From Bradyrhizobium sp. CCBAU 51765 (GTDB lineage Bacteria > Pseudomonadota > Alphaproteobacteria > Rhizobiales > Xanthobacteraceae): a stretch of 64,000 bases of DNA. Position 1 is the first letter of the stretch. Each line of letters opens with the position of its first letter. Below the pieces are notes generated by a model. It did no database searches. It worked only from the letters and a program-made list of their open reading frames with translations, and had not been told where the DNA came from. Position numbers and translations under genes: made by a program. Shown piece after piece: positions 18,241-28,459 of the stretch. The stretch lies in assembly GCF_015291725.1 (NCBI RefSeq), contig NZ_CP030038.1:7181001-7245000 (forward strand), written 5' to 3'.

Positions 18241-18250
18241 TGGTTCACAT

Positions 18251-18517
18251 TCAGCGCGATTGTCTTCCTTGCCGCTCGAAAGCGTAAGTCGGATTGATGC
18301 CGCAATAGGCGTATGTACCTGATGCGGTAGCCATGCACTGGCCATAGGTCGAGAACTGGCAATTGCCCGGATATCCCCAACTGCGTCCCTGCAGACAATA
18401 AACATCCTGGCGTACCGGTGGCGTGTACGAATGAGCCCGCGAACCAGCGATCGAACGCGATCCTGAGCCGACGAGGATGGGAAGTGCGAGCACTGCGACA
18501 AGGATAAGGTAGCGCAT
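18251..18517 (-). CDS. small secreted DUF3551-family protein
   Basis: An 88-aa protein with a signal peptide (MRYLILVAVLALPILVGSGS) followed by the conserved cysteine-rich core YCLQGRSWGYPGNCQF, STYGQCMATASGTYAYCGIN. This is the DUF3551 pattern, present in many copies in Bradyrhizobium genomes. The cysteines are expected to form disulfides in the periplasm. The function is unknown. I start at the ATG at 18517; an upstream start at 18544 would add nine residues before the signal peptide. Confidence 0.85.
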   Translation of the reverse strand: MRYLILVAVLALPILVGSGSRSIAGSRAHSYTPPVRQDVYCLQGRSWGYPGNCQFSTYGQCMATASGTYAYCGINPTYAFERQGRQSR

Positions 18518-18897
18518 GAGACCTCTTGCCTCCGTTAAGTTCACCAGAGGATAAAGGATCTGAATTGCGTCCTTTGATCTTAGTCAAGATTGCCGGGTCA
18601 CTCCGCGGGCTAGCTCCGGAAGTGGATTCAGTGTGATCGGTGCCTGGGGCGCGAGCGAAGTTTAGCGGCACCATGGGCTCCGCTAAAGCGCAAGCAATAA
18701 GACGGCCAACCGTACGGCCCCGCGGGTTAGAAGATTCTCGAACGTCGGTCAGGCCTTGGCGCAGATTTCCTGCTACTTGCCTGGGCAGAAAGATTATTAT
18801 GGGCGCGCTTCGGCATGTTTATGCTGGCTCGCGTAGCAGGCAAAATGTACCAGCCTTACATTCGTCCTTGCCGATGCTCTTTAAACGATGTGCGCGC

Positions 18898-18904
18898 TCT
18901 AGAG
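18898..18904. repeat. left 7-bp target-site duplication of IS21 element
   Basis: TCTAGAG directly precedes the TGTC end at 18905 and is repeated at 21202-21208 directly after the TGACA end. Confidence 0.85.
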
Positions 18905-18981
18905 TGTCGCGCGCCATGGAAAACTGCCCCCTCAGCGTCACGAGGAATTGCCCCCTCCTCGGATAGCTGAGGAGAGAGTGA

Positions 18982-20281
18982 ATGAAGCGGGAACGAATCA
19001 CTGAAGGCTCGCTGTGGAGTGATCCACGGGGGCAAGTGATGAAGACGCCGGATGACGTGGCGGAGATGTTGCGCCTGAGGGCGTGCGGATGGGGCCTGAA
19101 GCGGATTGCGCGGCAACCGGGCTGCAGCCATCACACGGTGAAGGACTACGTGGCGGCGGGCGGGGTGAAGCCGTTCAAGTCGCCCGAGCGGCCGAAGCGT
19201 CTCGACGGCCTTGAGGGTTGGCTGCGCGAGAGGCTCAATCGGCATCGCGGCAATGCCGACGCGGTGCGCCAGGACCTGTTGGCCGAGAAAGGCGTGACAG
19301 TCAGCCGGCGTACGCTGCAACGTGCCGTGCAGCCCTATCGCCAGGCGCTGAAGGCGGAGGCGCTGGCGACGACGCGGTTTGAGACGCCGCCGGGCCGACA
19401 GCTGCAGATCAACTTCGGGGAGCGCCTGGTCGAGATCGGAGGGGCGAAAGTCAAGGCATTCGTGTTCGTGGCAACGCTCGGACACTCGCGACGGCTCCAT
19501 GTGCGTGCGTTCCGGGCCGAGAGGCAGGAACATTGGTTCGCCGGGCTCGAGAGCACATTCACGACCTTCGGCGGTGTGCCGGAGGAAGTGCTGATGGACA
19601 ATCCTCGGGCGCTCGTGGTTCGCCACGACGCGGTGAGCCGATCGGTTCAGTTCAACGACAAGCTTATCGCGTTTGCAAAACATTGGGCTTCCGTCCTCGC
19701 GCCTGCGCGCCCTATCGGGCGCACGAAGGGCAAGACAGCGGCGTTGGCTACGTGAAGAAGAATGCGATTGGGGTCATTCCTTCCAGAGCTGGGAGGCTTT
19801 CGAGGCGCATCTCGACAGGTGGGAGCGTGAGGTTGCGAACGTTCGTATCCACGGCACGACCGGCGAGGCGTCGATGGCTCGCTTCGCACGAGACGAGGCA
19901 CACCGGTTGAAACCGCTCGGCGGCCAGCCGTCGTTCGGATCGTTGCGCGAACTGACCCGCGTTGTCGGCCACGATTGCGCCGTCGAGATCGACACCAACA
20001 GTTACTCGGTGCCCTGGCGGCTGATCGGCGAGCGCTTGGTGGTGACGGTCGCAGCCGGCGAGGTTCGGATCCGCCATGGATTGCATCAGGTTGCGGTCCA
20101 CAAGCAAGCGGAAGGTCGCCGACTGCGGATCATCGATTCCTCCCATCTCGATGCTGTTGCTGGGCGCAATGGTGCGGTCCGCCGGGCGGAGATCGCGGCG
20201 GCGGTGCCGGGATCGTCTCCACCGCCCTCGTTGTTGCGTCCTCTTGCCGAATACGAAGCCGTGATCGGGGGGAGCTTCTGA
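18982..20281 (+). pseudogene. istA: IS21 transposase IstA, multiply frameshifted
   Basis: The first part (MKTPDDVAEMLRLRACGWGL, helix-turn-helix, then the DDE core) is in one frame up to about 19690. GFRPRACAPYRA continues in another frame, RTKGKT returns to the first, GVGYVKKNAIG is in the second again, and HSFQSWEAFEAHLDRWEREV to the end is in a third. At least three indels are needed. The expected DFGE motif at the first catalytic aspartate reads INFGE, so a catalytic residue also seems lost. Confidence 0.9.
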
Positions 20282-21129
20282 TGGCGCGGGCAAAGAAGAT
20301 AATTGAAGCAACGACGGATCCGCTCGACGCCATGCTGGCGAGATTGCAGCTCTCCGGCATCCGCGATCAGCTCGACAACTCGCTCGACGAGGCGGCGCGC
20401 GCGAACCTGTCGGCGCGTGAGACGCGGATCCTACTGTGCGAGCGCGAGATCGCGCGCAAGGATCATCGCCGCATCGAGATGGCGCTAAAGCTCGCACACT
20501 TCCCGGCCGTAAAGGAGCTGGCGGGCTTCGACTTCGAGGCGCAGCCGTCGATCGACCCAAAGCAGATTCGCGATCTTGCCGCGTCACGTTGGATCGCCAA
20601 CTGAGAGAACGTGCTGCTGCTCGGTCCGCCAGGCGTCGGCAAGACGCACCTGTCGATTGCACTCGGGCAAGAGGCGATCCTGGCCGGGTACACGGTGCAG
20701 TTCACCACGGCAACGACGCTGGTCGCGGGCCTTGCCAAGGCGCACGGCGAGCGGCGTCTGGACGAGAAACTGCTCGCGCTGTCAAAGCCAAAACGACTGA
20801 TCGTCGACGAACTCGGCTACCTGCCCCTGGAACCCGACGCTGCGCATCTGTTCTTCCAGCTGGTCAGCCGCCGCTACGAAACCGGCGCCATGCTAATCAC
20901 GTCGAACCGCAGCGTTGCCGAATGGGGCACCGTGTTTGCCGATCCCGTGGTCGCCACCGCGATTCTCGATCGGCTCCTGCACCACAGCCACGTGCTGACG
21001 ATCCGCGGCGACAGCTACCGGCTCCGCGCCAAACGGAAGAGTAGCCTCATCAAGCCGCCAACCGCCGGTGACGGCCCTCCGGTCGGATCCGCCTCCCTCC
21101 TTCCCGTCACCGGCGGAAGCAACCATTAA
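20281..21129 (+). pseudogene. istB: IS21 helper ATPase IstB with internal stop
   Basis: Normal IstB sequence (MARAKKIIEATTDPLDAMLA...) runs to WIAN, then a TGA at about 20602, and continues in the same frame as ENVLLLGPPGVGKTHLSIA with Walker A GPPGVGKT and Walker B LIVDELGYLP. A GGA-to-TGA change would explain the stop. The part after the stop could only be made by internal re-initiation. Confidence 0.9.
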
Positions 21130-21675
21130 ACGACATCATGAACCCGATGGTGGGGGCAGTTCTTCATGACGCAGGGGGGCAGTTCCGGGTGGCGTTTGAC
21201 ATCTAGAGAGACCCAATTTTCACCGGCGCATGAATGCAGATCTGCCCTTCTAGCCATGTCACTTGAAGGCTCCTGGGCCGCCACCTGCTCCTCTACATTC
21301 TTGTGCGCGTATTTATCCTAAAAATGCATTCTCGCGCAGCTATAGAGCGTCGTCTGGCTATTGGCCGCCGATTCTCTACCGCAGGCTTGATGACGAAAGC
21401 TGAACGAAGGCTCACACCGCTTCTGTTGCAGCGCACCGCCTGCTCACGCAGGTCAGTCACGGCGAGCTGATTCAAGTCAAAACCAGTCATCGTATATAAC
21501 GTATGCTTGGGCAAACGGCTGCACTTATGGCGCCACGCTCGTGCGCGGCACTGCCTCACCACGATACGACTTCTTTCGTACAAGCTCGAGTCGCGGCCCG
21601 CCTAGCTTGCGCCCGACATTGAACAACGATCGATTCTGTCACTATAATCTTTCAGTGGCTCAGGAGTGCAGGATC

Positions 21676-22353
21676 ATGTTTGTAAGTATCACCACAAACC
21701 AAAGATCTTGCCGTAATGCGCTCAATGAGCTCGGCATATCGAGCCTGTCAAATCCGATTGTCAGCTTGAGTGAATTCACTTACAAGAAGGGTAGGACGAT
21801 CTACATCGAGGGCGACCCCGCCGAGTACGTCTATCAGATCATGAAAGGGGCGGTACGGACCTACAAACTGCTGTCCGATGGGCGACGCCAGATTGGCGCA
21901 TTTCATTTACCAGGTGACATTTTTGCATTCGAGAACGGTGGGGTACACCGATTTACCGCGGAAGCCGTTACGCAGAGCACTGTTCGCCTGATCAAGAGGC
22001 ACACTCTTGATGCGATCGCCCAGACTGACGCAGTCGTCTGGCGCACCTTGCTCAGCATGACTACGATGAAATTGCAGCACGCGGAGAACCATATGCTGCT
22101 GCTTGGACGTAAGACTGCTCTCGAGCGCGTTGCCGCCTTCTTGCATGAGATGGATGTGCGGCTCATGGCTGTTGATGTTATGTCACTGCCAATGTCTCGG
22201 CGAGACATCGCGGACTACCTGGGCTTGAGCCTCGAGACCGTCTCACGCTCAGTGTCACAATTGCATAGCGATGGCGTTCTTGGTTTCATCGGCAATACTC
22301 AACGCGAGATCATAATTCTAGACCGGCAGCGGCTCGCTAGCTTCGAGTTGTAA
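21676..22353 (+). CDS. Crp/Fnr-family regulator, FixK-like
   Basis: A 225-aa protein with a cyclic-nucleotide-binding-like beta barrel (YKKGRTIYIEGDPAEYVYQI, KLLSDGRRQIGAFHLPGD) and a Crp-type helix-turn-helix (MSRRDIADYLGLSLETVSRS). The N-terminal cysteine cluster of true Fnr is missing, which places it with FixK. FixK proteins control microaerobic and nitrogen-fixation genes in rhizobia and bind TTGAT-N4-ATCAA. I start at the ATG at 21676 after CAGGAGTGCAGG. No target operon is adjacent. Confidence 0.88.
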   Translation: MFVSITTNQRSCRNALNELGISSLSNPIVSLSEFTYKKGRTIYIEGDPAEYVYQIMKGAVRTYKLLSDGRRQIGAFHLPGDIFAFENGGVHRFTAEAVTQSTVRLIKRHTLDAIAQTDAVVWRTLLSMTTMKLQHAENHMLLLGRKTALERVAAFLHEMDVRLMAVDVMSLPMSRRDIADYLGLSLETVSRSVSQLHSDGVLGFIGNTQREIIILDRQRLASFEL

Positions 22354-22581
22354 GGTTGAGAGCCAGCCGAGTGCGTGCAAACCGTAACTCGGACGAGCAT
22401 GAGGCGGCGCAGCAACGGCCTATCCGGCAGCCATTCGGTGAGCGCGCCGATATCGGAATGGAATGAGCTCGTGGTTCCGCTCGACTCCGTTCAACTGATG
22501 GATCATCCGTATCCTAGATACCCTCTCAGAGCATTCGCACTACTTGGCTCGCGTACCCTCAAGGCCAGCCTCGCGGTCTGT

Positions 22582-23403
22582 CTAGTAAGTACGCAAGAGC
22601 TCGACAATATCGACAGGGGGTGGTCCTCCCTCGTTCTGGTAGTTCTTAGGCAGGATGCCCATGGCCTGGCAAATATCCTCCTGGTGAACCCGAATGAAGT
22701 CGTTCCCACTGACTTGCCGGTCGTAGCGCTCAACGGCGATTGCGATTTCCTTTTCGAAGCGCATCACCTTGGTTTCAGCGGCCGGAGCCCGGCTCGCGCG
22801 AGCTGCAGGCAGATATGCTCGTTCTCGGCGTGACCATCGAAGTGGCCTGTCGGCGGTTTCTGTGTGGGTGGTCGGTATGCGGCCGGACGGAATGCCCCAT
22901 TTGCCGTCTTTGAGGACAAGAGCCGTTTTCGGCTGGGCGCCCGCAAAGCTGAATTGACCCGTATCGCCGGGCAGACGCCAGGCAGCATGATCCTCGCGTA
23001 AGGCTTGAAGCCGGTTTGCTATTTCCGGCTCGTCAAGCCATTCGATCTTGTCATCTCGGCCCGTTTTCAGGGCCTCCAGTCGATCGGGCGTGACAAACTG
23101 AACGGCGCCTGCGCAATCCTGACCGACGTTCGAGATGAGAGCAAACACGTTGCGCGCTGATACCTGAAATTTCTTGGCCCAATGCTCGAGCACCTGCTCA
23201 TTGTCGGGAAGCAGCCCCCACAGGAAGGCCTGAATGGCGGCTGGACCATGCTCCTCAGCGGCAAGCGGCATCGAAAGCGAGAGAGGATAGGCTCCCTCAG
23301 CGTTGCGCCATGCATTGTCATAGACAAAGGTCAGCCGGCCGCGTGCATCACTTCGGACACGGCCGACTTCGTTGCCGTCCAAGAGTGCAATGAGCTCGGC
23401 CAT
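22582..23403 (-). pseudogene. hipA-like toxin kinase, frameshifted and truncated
   Basis: The N-terminal HipA part is clear (LSMPLAAEEHGPAAIQAFLW, GLLPDNEQVLEHWA, GQFSFAGAQPKTALVL). Around 22760-22860 the frame breaks: KPPTGHFDGHAENEHICLQL lies in another frame before AAETKVMRFEKEIAIAVERYD returns. The product then stops at DIVELLRTY, about 160 residues short of usual HipA length, losing the kinase catalytic loop. It is dead as a toxin. Confidence 0.85.
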
Positions 23404-23690
23404 TAAGGCTTGCCTTTTTTGGCTTTCGCCACGATGGCGTCCAGATCGACGGCGGTTTTCGGGACGCCGCGGCCCGCGGAGGGATTGCTGTCTGCATCGA
23501 GCTTAATGCCGAGAGCATCGAGGACGCGGAGGATTAGCCCGAGTTCTGCGCGGGGATGACCGTGCTCAACCTCATACCTAATTGACGACTAACGCCGATC
23601 CGCTTGGCCAGTGTCGCCTGGTCAAGCTTGAGATACGTTCGCGTCTGTCGCGAATGACGGCGCGGACGGCGACCGGTGTGAGGATAAGCA
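23403..23690 (-). pseudogene. hipB-like antitoxin remnant
   Basis: Pieces of an XRE-type helix-turn-helix antitoxin are spread over different frames: LKLDQATLAKRIGVSRQ, then VEHGHPRAELGLILRVLDALGIKL and a tail ending AIVAKAKKGKP. The last codon overlaps the hipA ATG as TAATG, the normal hipBA arrangement. At least two indels break it. Confidence 0.75.
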
Positions 23691-24059
23691 AATGTCAGCC
23701 ATCGCTCACATTGGTCTAAGTCGCCGTCTCTGACAACAGAATGTCGCCTTTTGCCGACGTTTCAAAATGTCATCGATTGTCGACAAAAGAAGATAACCTC
23801 GCATTAACCAGCCCCCGCTCCCGGTTGCAGCAAGTTCCAGCCTGTTCGGTGCCTCCGTGGAATGGCGGCTCCTCTCGCGTCGTGAGGCGCCCGCGCTCAT
23901 GTGCGTCGGATCAATCGGCATGAACAGCCCTTTGGCCGCTCGATAACTTGCGCGGCTTCTTCACCGCTTTTGCGGGTCTGAGAAGATGATGACGTTGCGC
24001 GTTCGATGCGTGGCAGCAACCATGCTTCGGTCATTCACCTCTCCGGCCAAGCAGAACCC

Positions 24060-24500
24060 ACAACCCTGGCCCGTGGATAAGGCGCACAACTACTTCGATA
24101 TTCAAAGTCGCCCCTTACTCGCGATGCCGGTCTCAGGGAGAAAAAGGCGCGCCGTGGCTCAGGCCGCGGCGGAATTTTTGGCCTGAAACCGATAAAGAAA
24201 GTCCGCGCCCGTTGGGCATTGGACGCGGTCTTGACGATCGTGCGTTTTTCGTTCTTCAGCACCTTGATCCAAGAGGTGATATAGGAGGCGTGATCCTCTC
24301 ACCTCCGGTTTCAGGCCGTGATCGGCGGACAGGAAGGCCGCGCCAAGCTCTGCGACCAACTCTTCCATGGCATAGGCTTCATCGCGGCCGAACTCGCGAT
24401 TCAGGCGGCTCTCGTCGCGGTATGTGTCCAACGCCACTCATTGCGCGCGTCGCGGCAGAAATGGATTACGTGGCCCTCACCTTTTCAGGTGGTGTACCGA
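24060..24500 (-). pseudogene. ArdC-like antirestriction protein remnant
   Basis: One frame reads RLNREFGRDEAYAMEELVAE and LGAAFLSADHGLKPE, the C-terminal zincin part of ArdC-type plasmid/ICE proteins. The next segment LKNEKRTIVKTASNAQRA is in a different frame. The metal-binding part upstream is not found. ArdC genes travel with plasmids and integrative elements, so this marks past transfer. Confidence 0.65.
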
Positions 24501-25297
24501 CTTTCGCCAGAGTACCTGCGAAGCTTGTCTAGATGGCCACCGCGATCGGTTGGAGCGAGATGTAAAACAGTGCGGGCGCGGCTCGGCCCTAACCGACCCG
24601 GGGGCTGAAACCAGGCCAACTAGCCCCTACCACATCCGCACTGCCGTTGAGACTAGCGGAAAGTTGACTCGGCGCTGATCGATCTGGAGCAATAGCGCTG
24701 TCCCTGCCACATTCCGTTAACCCCAAAAGGCTTTGTATCTGTGATAGCTTACCGCAAGCTGACAGGCCTTTGCGCAGTCGGTCAATCGTACGTCTGGGCT
24801 ATCAATACTGGCTCAATCTGCCACAGAAATTCTTGCAACCACTCAGACATGCTCTCGGTCCTCAGCCGTCACGACCTCAGGATTATCCGGACGGTTCAGG
24901 CTGCTGATCCGTAAGATATTGTCGGTTGCGGACCATACCATCCTAGATACTCCGCCCCCGCTAGAGGGTGGGTCTCCCGTGCGTCAAATTGCGAATTCGG
25001 TGCTTTGCGCGCGCCCATACCTCGGCCTGCATATTGTACTGCCATGTTCGTCGCAGTCTGTGTATCGGTCGACTGTCGCAGTGCGTTTGTGGAATTCCAG
25101 CAAGCCTCAATCTGGGAGACTGCGGATAACGAAAGGCGAGACAGATAGGCGAGACTGAGGCGTAGCTGATCGCTCGAATTCATCCCCAGGCAGATACCAC
25201 AGTCTGCGGAGAATGAGCAAAGACGGGCTTGCCGACGCCCCGGCCGATAACGTCGTCCGCCGAGCGTCATCATTGAAGGAGTTCTTAGTCCTCAACA
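24500..25297. other. stretch without supported gene
   Basis: Only short conflicting frames; none has a recognisable product on either strand. Confidence 0.35.
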
Positions 25298-27421
25298 TCA
25301 CTCATCGACAAGCCGCCGGGATGCATAGGTATATTCTAAAGCGATCCGGCGTGCCTGTTCAATGAGGTTGGCGGCGGCGCTATGCCCCCCATCGGTATTC
25401 TCATAATAGAGGTACGGTTGGTCCAACGCAGCGAGCCTCGCCGCTGCCTTGCGGGCATGCGCTGGATGCACGCGGTCGTCCTTGGTGGACGTGAGAATGA
25501 AGGGGGCCGGGTAGATCTTTCCTGGCACCAACCTGTGATAGGGCGAGTAGGCCTCGAGCCACTTGCGCTGTTCGGGAATGGTGGGATCGCCATACTCGCC
25601 GATCCAGGAGGCTCCGGCGCCCAGCTTGGTGAACCGAACCATGTCGAACAGCGGAACCTGTAAGATGGCCGCATTGAAGAGCTCGGGTCGTTGGGTGATT
25701 GCGGTCCCTACCAGGAGGCCTCCTTGGCTACCGCCGACGACGCCCAGCCGGCGGGGAGAAGTGATCTTGCGACGGATCAAGTCCTCCGCGACGGCGATAA
25801 AATCATCCCATGTGCGCTGCTTCGTTGCGCCTTGAGCAGTCTGGTGCCATTGGGGCCCGAACTCACCGCCACCGCGCAGGTTCGCGACAACATACGCGTT
25901 TCCCTGCTCGAGCCAAAGTCGTCCCGTGAGGCCCGCGTAAGAGGGGCAGTGCGGAATCTGAAACCCACCATAGCCATAGAGAAGCGTTGGAGTTGATCCG
26001 TCAAACCTTGCGCTCTTGGGTCGTAGCAGAAAGTAAGGAATGCGGGTGCCATCGCGCGAGATTGCCTCGAACTGTTCGACGACAAGTCTCGAGGCGTCGA
26101 ACCTAGGAGGTGTCGCCTTCAGTGTCTCAAGGCGCTCGGTTGCAGCATCGAAGTACCAGAGCATCGTCGGGCTAAGAAAGCTGGAGACGGTGAACATCGC
26201 CTCGTCCGTTTCATGCGATGCCGCAGCCAGACCGACAGTCGCATTCTCTGGAAGCGGGATAGGCGTGACCTGCCAGGCGCCCTGATGGTACTTGTAGACA
26301 AACGCCCTACTCTGAACATTGTCGAGAATCGTTAGGATTAACAAGTTTCTTGTGGCCGTGAATCCGCTGAGCGCTTGTCGAGGCCCAGGCTTGAAAACGA
26401 GCGTGGGTCTGGCGTGCAGCGGATCCTGCTTCCATTCGGTCAGGTCATACGAGATGATCGAGCCGGCTGAGAAGGGGGTGTCTCCGGACGGTGGCATCCA
26501 GTCTTCGTTTAGCGTCACCAGCAGGCGACCACTCGCGATGCCCCCGATGGTCGCCTTCTTTGGCAGATTGAGCTTAGTCGGCTTGGACCCAAAGAGAACA
26601 TACTCATGCTCGAACGCACTGATGCTGCGGATGGCGCCGGTCGCATGGATCGTGCCTTCACTGTCGCGCAGCACGAATGGTGTGGCCTCGACATCGGTCG
26701 GCTCCCCACGGAAGACCTCGTGCGCTTTCACGAGCGACTGAGCGCGCTTGAGCTCCTTCACAACGAAAGGGTAACCAGCTTGCGTCATGGTCCCTTCGCC
26801 CCAATCTCGTGCAATTAGGACCGTGTCACGGTTTACCCAAGTGACCTCCTGTTTTCCCTCGGGAAATTCAAATCCGTTCGTGACGAAGGTTTTGGCGACT
26901 GCGTCGAACTCCTGGACGAACACAGCGTCTTTTCCGCCCTCGGACAGGTTGAGCAAGCATAGGCGCTCTTCAGGCGGAAGGCAGCTCACCCCTTTAAGAA
27001 CCCAGTTCTTCTTGTCCGCGCCAGCGAGAGCATCGACGTCGAGGATGGTCTCCCATCGAGGGCTCTGGGTGCGATAGCTTTCAAGCGTCGTACGCCGCAA
27101 GACGCCGCGCACCTGGTTCTCGTCCTGCCAGAAATTATCGAGACCGCGCCGTCCCAATGAGACGTACGGAATCCGGTCCTTGGCCTGAAGAACGTAGAGG
27201 GCTTCGCCGTAGAAGCGCTGGTAACGTAGATCGGATTGGAGCGCATTGAGTGTCTTGGCGTTCTCGGTGTGAGCCCAAGCCAGTGCGCGCGGCCCTTCGA
27301 TCTCCTCAAGCCAAAGAAAAGGATCCTCGGTGCCGGTCGCAGGCGCTAGCGTCTGGGACAATCCCGCGGCCATCAAACAGCTCATGGATAGCGACGCTGC
27401 GAGAAAAAGCGAACTTTTCAT
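25298..27421 (-). CDS. secreted prolyl oligopeptidase (S9A serine peptidase)
   Basis: The 707-aa protein has a signal peptide (LFLAASLSMSCLMAAGLS) and the two-part fold of the family: an N-terminal beta-propeller and a C-terminal alpha/beta hydrolase. The catalytic triad is visible as GGSQGG (Ser, near residue 550), DDRVHP (Asp) and DGGHS (His). The tyrosine motif LLYGYGGF and NLRGGGEFGPQWH are also typical. It cleaves short proline-containing peptides, here presumably in the periplasm or outside. The ATG at 27421 follows AGGACAACTCCC. It stands alone between degenerate regions. Confidence 0.93.
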   Translation of the reverse strand: MKSSLFLAASLSMSCLMAAGLSQTLAPATGTEDPFLWLEEIEGPRALAWAHTENAKTLNALQSDLRYQRFYGEALYVLQAKDRIPYVSLGRRGLDNFWQDENQVRGVLRRTTLESYRTQSPRWETILDVDALAGADKKNWVLKGVSCLPPEERLCLLNLSEGGKDAVFVQEFDAVAKTFVTNGFEFPEGKQEVTWVNRDTVLIARDWGEGTMTQAGYPFVVKELKRAQSLVKAHEVFRGEPTDVEATPFVLRDSEGTIHATGAIRSISAFEHEYVLFGSKPTKLNLPKKATIGGIASGRLLVTLNEDWMPPSGDTPFSAGSIISYDLTEWKQDPLHARPTLVFKPGPRQALSGFTATRNLLILTILDNVQSRAFVYKYHQGAWQVTPIPLPENATVGLAAASHETDEAMFTVSSFLSPTMLWYFDAATERLETLKATPPRFDASRLVVEQFEAISRDGTRIPYFLLRPKSARFDGSTPTLLYGYGGFQIPHCPSYAGLTGRLWLEQGNAYVVANLRGGGEFGPQWHQTAQGATKQRTWDDFIAVAEDLIRRKITSPRRLGVVGGSQGGLLVGTAITQRPELFNAAILQVPLFDMVRFTKLGAGASWIGEYGDPTIPEQRKWLEAYSPYHRLVPGKIYPAPFILTSTKDDRVHPAHARKAAARLAALDQPYLYYENTDGGHSAAANLIEQARRIALEYTYASRRLVDE

Positions 27422-27919
27422 GGGAGTTGTCCTGAAGTTAGCCAGCCGGACTTAAGTGTCTTGCTAGGTGAGGGGAAGAATTCGGAAGATGCATACTCGG
27501 CGTCAAAGCGCGGGCATGCGGGAATTGCGTCCGCTGGCTGTCGATGGAGCAAGCAGCGTGCCGCTTGAATATTGGAGATTCTCCAGGCGTTTCCGCCCCA
27601 TGTAAGTGTCGACTTTTGGACGTCCGTCTCAAACCTGACAGTCGGCTCTTAGTAAGGGCGGCATGTTGCGCAGCGGCCGCCTTGCTCATCGTCGCAGTGC
27701 GTAGATCCTCGAGGATCGCTTGCGCCGTCCGTTCGGCCACTCACAACTCTGCTAGGCGTGAATTGCCTTGAGCATGTGGCTCACCTCGCAAACGTTGGAA
27801 GGGGTATCGCTGAAAGCATTCGGTAAAATTAAACCATGTAGCGTTTTAGACGCGCATCGAGCAGGAATCGGCGAAGCTCTCGACAAGGCCTCTGTAGCCG
27901 TCCGAAATGACTGTTCCGG

Positions 27920-28050
27920 TTCCGGCAAAGATCGCGGTCGATTTTCTTGAGAGATAGCGCTCCATGCGCAGCTGTTCGTTCTCCTGGCGCAGGCGGGCGA
28001 TCTCCGAAGCCTGGTTCGCCGACATTAGCGGCGCATGCATGGGGCGCCAC
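27920..28050 (-). pseudogene. IS3-family OrfA C-terminal remnant
   Basis: The segment ASEIARLRQENEQLRMERYL followed by SRKSTAIFAG is the leucine-zipper tail of an IS3-type OrfA (normally ERDILKKSTAIFA). No helix-turn-helix or OrfB is left. It marks an older insertion in the 27.4-28.4 kb gap, which otherwise holds no supported gene. Confidence 0.65.
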
Positions 28051-28459
28051 GCCGCCAATTTCGGCTCCTGCCGGAGCTTATCCACGCAGCGTCCAAGCAC
28101 CGAGCGGACGCAACCTGGCCCGAGGCGGAATGGCTCGAGTCGTCAGTGGTGTGCGACGCCCGTCGATTTTGTCGCACACTCGCCACAGAGCGCAAAAGTC
28201 TGCAGCCACCTGACGAATGCAGCAGGTTCGCATATTTGTCTTTGCCGTCCAGGCCAGCGATCAGATCAAGGGCTAAATGGTGGCGGAGAGGCCGGCATTT
28301 TTATTGCAGACGTTACGGTGAGCTTCGTCGTGACACGCTTCAGCCTACATATTGCCTGGCGAAATGGCCGTGAGGGACGGGAGCGGGCAGCGCAATGCAA
28401 CGGTGCGTCCTGTCTGGCCAAAATCTTGGGTCGGAATCGCGCTTCAGATTAGGTCGAGG

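Larger units (their letters stand above)
18905..21201 (+). mobile_element. IS21-family insertion sequence, inactivated
   Basis: About 2.3 kb with TG...CA ends. The left terminus TGTCGCGCGCC and the reverse complement of the right, TGTCAAACGCC, are related, and both ends carry subterminal copies of an AACTGCCCCC motif, as IS21 elements do. Flanking 7-bp direct duplications TCTAGAG confirm transposition to this site. Both genes are broken, so the copy is no longer autonomous. Confidence 0.92.

Noticed and set aside
18102..18674. 190-codon minus frame over the DUF3551 gene
   Set aside because: It is out of frame with the clear DUF3551 protein and has shadow-frame composition.
19748..20662. 304-codon minus frame
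   Set aside because: It is antisense to istA/istB and is explained by the codon bias of those genes.
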